From NCBI GenBank assembly GCA_963969395.1, contig OZ017796.1, positions 14,696,501-14,760,500 of the forward strand: DNA of 64,000 nucleotides. Reading direction: 5' to 3'. The position numbers and the translations under genes were made by a program. The DNA is from Pseudoscleropodium purum (lineage: Eukaryota > Streptophyta > Bryopsida > Hypnales > Brachytheciaceae). Positions 60,331 to 64,000 of this stretch are shown here, piece by piece; within the stretch, counting starts at the first letter, position 1; every line of letters starts with the position of its first letter. The notes under the pieces are model-generated. The model saw nothing but the letters and a program-made list of their open reading frames with translations. It was not told the DNA's origin and did no database searches.

Positions 60331-60614
60331 CTTCATTTGATCATTTTTAATTCTAATTTCAGATTGTATTTAAATTTTGATTCAACTTGTTTTCTTGATA
60401 GGAATGACAAGTGGGCATGATAGCATGTACTCTAATTACATAGATTTTTTCCCCCCTATTTGAGCTTTTGATCCCATTGATGTAACTTTGAGTCAACATA
60501 ATTGTAATTTAAAATTTATGTTATCATGTCTTCTTGTCATTCTCCAAAATATAACAAGTTGAATCAAAATTCAAATAAAATCTAAAATAAAAATTGAAAG
60601 AAGGGTCAAAGGAA
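60331..60614. repeat. Foldback (long inverted repeat), about 110-bp arms
   Basis: The left arm (about 60331-60440) and right arm (about 60505-60614) are reverse complements with scattered mismatches. The best block is TTTTGATTCAACTTG on the left against CAAGTTGAATCAAAA on the right, continuing through AATGACAAG and CATGATA. The roughly 65-base loop is AT-rich. It fits a foldback transposon or MITE, or a hairpin RNA source. Confidence 0.8.
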
Positions 60615-61920
60615 GGTGTTGTTGTTTCCTAATTTAATCCCTAAAGGAGAAGGAATGCAAGAATTATATTATAGAAGCCACGTGGTAGCCTTGTGGTCCA
60701 TTATGGGATAAAGAATAACTCTATTGAGACTAAAAGAGAATGGTTGCTTTTGAAGGTAAATTGTGTGTGTGTGTGTGGGTGGGTGGGGGTGGAGGTGGAG
60801 GGCAGTGAGTGGTAGTAGTAGAAAACTACATGTGAACAAATGATAGGGTGCCTAAAAAACATTTGAGATAAAAAACTATAATTTTTTTTTATACTATAGG
60901 GTAAAAAAATGCCATGCCATATCTTCAAACTACTATATAGTATAGAAAAATACGTTCAATTAGAAAAAAATTAGACCTAGGATATCTCCCTTTTTATTCT
61001 TTTTTTGGCCAAACTTAACCCAATACATTCACTTCTATAGATTTTGTACTAGAAACTTCTCAAAATGCCACTACATAAGTGCATTTATGGTGTTTTACGA
61101 TTTTAGTATAGATTACAAATCCCATTTACTAATTTCAATAAGAAAGGTGTTGAATTTCAATGTGGTTGGGAAAAAATGGGGTAAAAGAATTGCAATGAAA
61201 AGAAAAATTATAGTAAGATATTGTATGATATATTCATGGTATTTGGAAATTAAAATTAATATATTTTACATTTTTAATGACCCAAATTAGAAAATTATTT
61301 AATCATAGAACGCTAAAAAAATAGTAGACAAAAAACAATACTTCACTATAAATTAGAGTGTATTTGCATAAGTATCCTAATTTTTTCAATGAACTACACC
61401 TCCCAACGGATAAATTAGACCATATTTGAATCCCTCAAATCCAAAATTGACAATACTACCTAAAATGGTGTTATTTTCAACAACTTCTTTGATAGTTTTT
61501 TTCACATTAAATTGTAAAAGAATGTAGCAAAAAATCTCATTTATCAACACTTCAGTGTTGGAAAATTTGTCAAAAAGAGTGTCAAACTTGGTAACCCAAA
61601 ACAAATGTCAAAAATACTAAAAAGAGTTTAAGAAAAAGTTGATTTGAGTGTCAAGAAAAGTTTTGAAAAAAATGACAAGAAGGTTGTAATAAAAAACAAA
61701 GAGTGTCAGAAAATTGTTCCAAAAAAACATTATAAACAGAAAACAAATTACTATTTTGGGTAGGAATTGCCTACAAAATATGAACTCCTTGCCTAAATTG
61801 CCCAACATACCAGTACCTACCTTCAAACCATAGAGTTTGAAAACCTTATCTCATGGTCAATAGTAGGAATTCTTAATATTTGATAGACTAATGTGTGAAA
61901 TTTATGCTCTTTTTGTAACT
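60615..61920. other. AT-rich DNA with a short GT/GGT microsatellite
   Basis: A (GT)n run at about 60762-60777 runs into GGGTGGGTGGGGGTGG at about 60777-60793. No gene is recognised. Confidence 0.5.
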
Positions 61921-62851
61921 TTAACTCCTAGAGGTTTTTGACCATGTTTTCACCATAGAGACTCCAAAACTGTCATTTCTAGTACAAGTACCAAATTTTA
62001 GAAAAAACACATTTTTGGACAAATGTAACCATAGGATCTTGTTGTACACTGGTTTGAAAAAGATGTAGAAAGAATTTCAGAATTTTCCACCATGTAGATG
62101 GCAAGATGTTAGTGTTTGAATTGACAAAATTCATTTTTTTGGCCCTCCACAAAACAGGGCAGCTGCACTTCACAAGGCCACATTTATATGAAAAAATGTC
62201 CAAAGTGATGGTTACTCTTTGGATTCATTCTTCAAGGCAAGTTGGATACATGCTTGAAAAATTTCAGATCATTTGAAATCGTACAACATAAAAGAAAAAA
62301 AATAGTAAGTAGAAAGAAGAAGAAAATGAAATAAAACACTAAATTGATAAGAAATTAATTGTGGAATTAAAAAATGCCAATTCCAATGGTTGTAATGTTG
62401 TAATGAACAATTTTCATCCTATGATTTTTTTTTAAATATTGAAAATTGAGGTACTAACTAAAGGACTTCAAAGCGTTTATTTTAGAGTAGAGATTCCATA
62501 TTTGCTCGCAAACTAAAACTCCTCATAACTTTCATTTCATTAATTAAAATGGAATGATTCAAAGATTTATACATATATATAAATCCAAAAAACCAATTTC
62601 AAATTTTTATTTCTTAAGAAATGATTTTTTAAGAAATTTTTTGATTGTCCATCCGAGCAATGAAATGACATAGTATGCAATAATTTTTGAACCATGTAGC
62701 CAAAAGTTATGAAAATTGTTGGAACTTAAAGCTACTCCTTGGGCACATGTTGAATGAAGATTTCAAAGAAAAAAATAGTAATTCCATTTGTAGCAAGCTG
62801 CCTCAAATTGCTATGTTGCCAAAAAATGCAATTTAGTGCTTTAGGGGTTAA
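61921..62851 (-). mobile_element. TTAA-flanked TIR element, copy 9 (type 1a)
   Basis: Starts TTAACTCCTAGAGG and ends CTTTAGGGGTTAA, 931 bases, with all family blocks. It is the left arm of a large inverted pair with the copy at 62963. Confidence 0.85.
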
Positions 62852-62962
62852 TATGAAATGAGATGTCCAAATAAAGCATTTTTGGCACTGATCATTTCCT
62901 TGTAGAAATGTTAGATCCTTTAGAACATCATTGAGAAATTTTTTTAGATGAACAAGGGAATG

Positions 62963-63913
62963 TTAACCCTAAATGCCTAAACTACATTTTTTGGCAATAT
63001 AGAAATTTTTGGCAATTTACTATGAATGGTTTAAAAAAAAAAATTTCTTTGAAATTTTGACACAACATGTGCCCAAGAAGTAGCTTTAAGGCCCAACAAT
63101 TTTTGTAACTTTTGACTACATGGTTAAAAAGCTATTGTATGATATATACTTTTCATTGTTCGACTTGTAGCTCGGGCAACAAAAAAACTTCTCTAAAAAT
63201 CACTTTCTTAAGAAATTAAAATTTGAAATTGGTTATATAGATTTATATATACTTGTAAAGCTTTGAGTCATTTCATTTTGATCAATGAGTGAAAAGTTAC
63301 GAGGAGTTTTAGTTTCCAAGAGTTTTTGAGTTGTTATTGAATCTCTATTTTAAGACAAACTTTGAAGTTCTTTATTTAACTCAATTTTTAATATTTTTGG
63401 AAAAAAAACAAAAAAAATTAGGTGTAGATTATTTATTGCAAAATTAAACCATTGGGATTGGAATTTTTCAATTCCATAATAAATTGTTAACAATTTAGTA
63501 TTTTGAATCATTCTCTATGTCTCTACTTACTATTTTTTTCCTATATGTTGTATAATTCTGAATGATCTAAATTTTTTCAAGCATGTAGCTAACTTGACTT
63601 GAAAAATGAATTCAAGGATTAAGCACCATTTTTGGACATTTTTTCATACAAATGTGACCTTATGAAGTGCAATTGCCCAAGATTTTTGATGGGCCAAAAA
63701 AAAGATTTTTGTTACTTCAAATGCTAATATTTTGCAATCTTTATGATGGAAATTTTTGAAATTTTTTGCATATCTTTTCAAACTAGTGCACAATAAGATC
63801 CTATGATCACATATATCCAAAAATTAAGAAATTTTTTTTTTTAGTACTTGTACTACTAATAGTAGTTTGGGAGCAGTTTTGTGAAAACATAGTCTAAATC
63901 ATTTAGGGGTTAA
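62963..63913 (+). mobile_element. TTAA-flanked TIR element, copy 10 (type 1a)
   Basis: Starts TTAACCCTAAATGCC and ends CATTTAGGGGTTAA, 951 bases, opposite in orientation to the copy 111 bases to its left. Blocks GTAGCTTTAAGGCCC, GTGCAATTGCCC and GTGAAAACATAG are in family order. Confidence 0.85.
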
Positions 63914-64000
63914 ATTGAACCTAAGTCCTTTTGTAATCTTTGGACCTTTGTGAAATTAGTTGTGAAGTTTCAAATTCAAGAATATTTTCTTTGACATTTT

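Overview
The window reads as nuclear DNA of a land plant. The only clear protein-coding gene is a single-AP2 ERF transcription factor (37023-38808, + strand, two exons), a family typical of plants. It sits in a GC-richer, repeat-poor block (about 35.3-42.3 kb), and most of the remaining DNA is very AT-rich, non-coding and full of decayed repeats. Sparse genes, AT-rich intergenic DNA and a fossil plant-type LINE would fit a moss or another large, repeat-laden plant genome. I cannot fix the species from sequence alone.

The dominant feature outside the gene is a dispersed, non-coding element family of about 0.93-0.95 kb. Its ends are near-perfect inverted repeats, TTAACCCCTAAAGG...CCTTTAGGGGTTAA. 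I count ten copies of the main interior type (7568, 8680, 11542, 14727, 18203, 33760, 50284, 57481, 61921 and 62963). Full-length copies with a second, related interior but the same ends lie at 10088 and 52918, and decayed or partial ones near 3640, 13395, 19185, 42398, 55426 and 60003. Symmetry at the ends points to a TTAA target duplication. No transposase gene is visible, so these look like non-autonomous DNA transposons. Copies at 61921 (-) and 62963 (+) form a 2-kb inverted repeat, and the copy at 57481 sits inside an older LINE fossil.

Layout: 1-7.4 kb is gene-poor, with an inverted-repeat structure at 2094-2666 and a mid-GC island at 6.2-7.4 kb. 7.5-19.9 kb is the element-rich zone, with one unexplained minus-strand ORF at 12808-13290. 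21.3 kb holds a 17-bp minisatellite. 22.2-24.0 kb is a second mid-GC island. 25959-26421 is a possible broken gene. 26.6-33.7 kb is mostly featureless AT-rich DNA. 34846-35078 is a tandem repeat upstream of the ERF block. 35.3-42.3 kb is the ERF gene with its TATA box, a long leader crowded with upstream AUGs, and downstream sequence. 42.4-55.8 kb is again AT-rich, with elements, a G/T-skewed tract (49.9-52.5 kb) and islands at 45 and 54-55 kb. 56.2-59.95 kb is a degenerate LINE (ORF1 and endonuclease remnants). 60.3-60.6 kb is a foldback element.

The ERF protein (533 aa predicted) combines an N-terminal CX2CX9CX2C cysteine cluster, one AP2 domain interrupted by a phase-1 intron, and a C-terminal LELDLKL stretch like an EAR repression motif. 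It is therefore most likely a nuclear DNA-binding repressor. The window holds no operon-like grouping, and no other gene can be tied to it.
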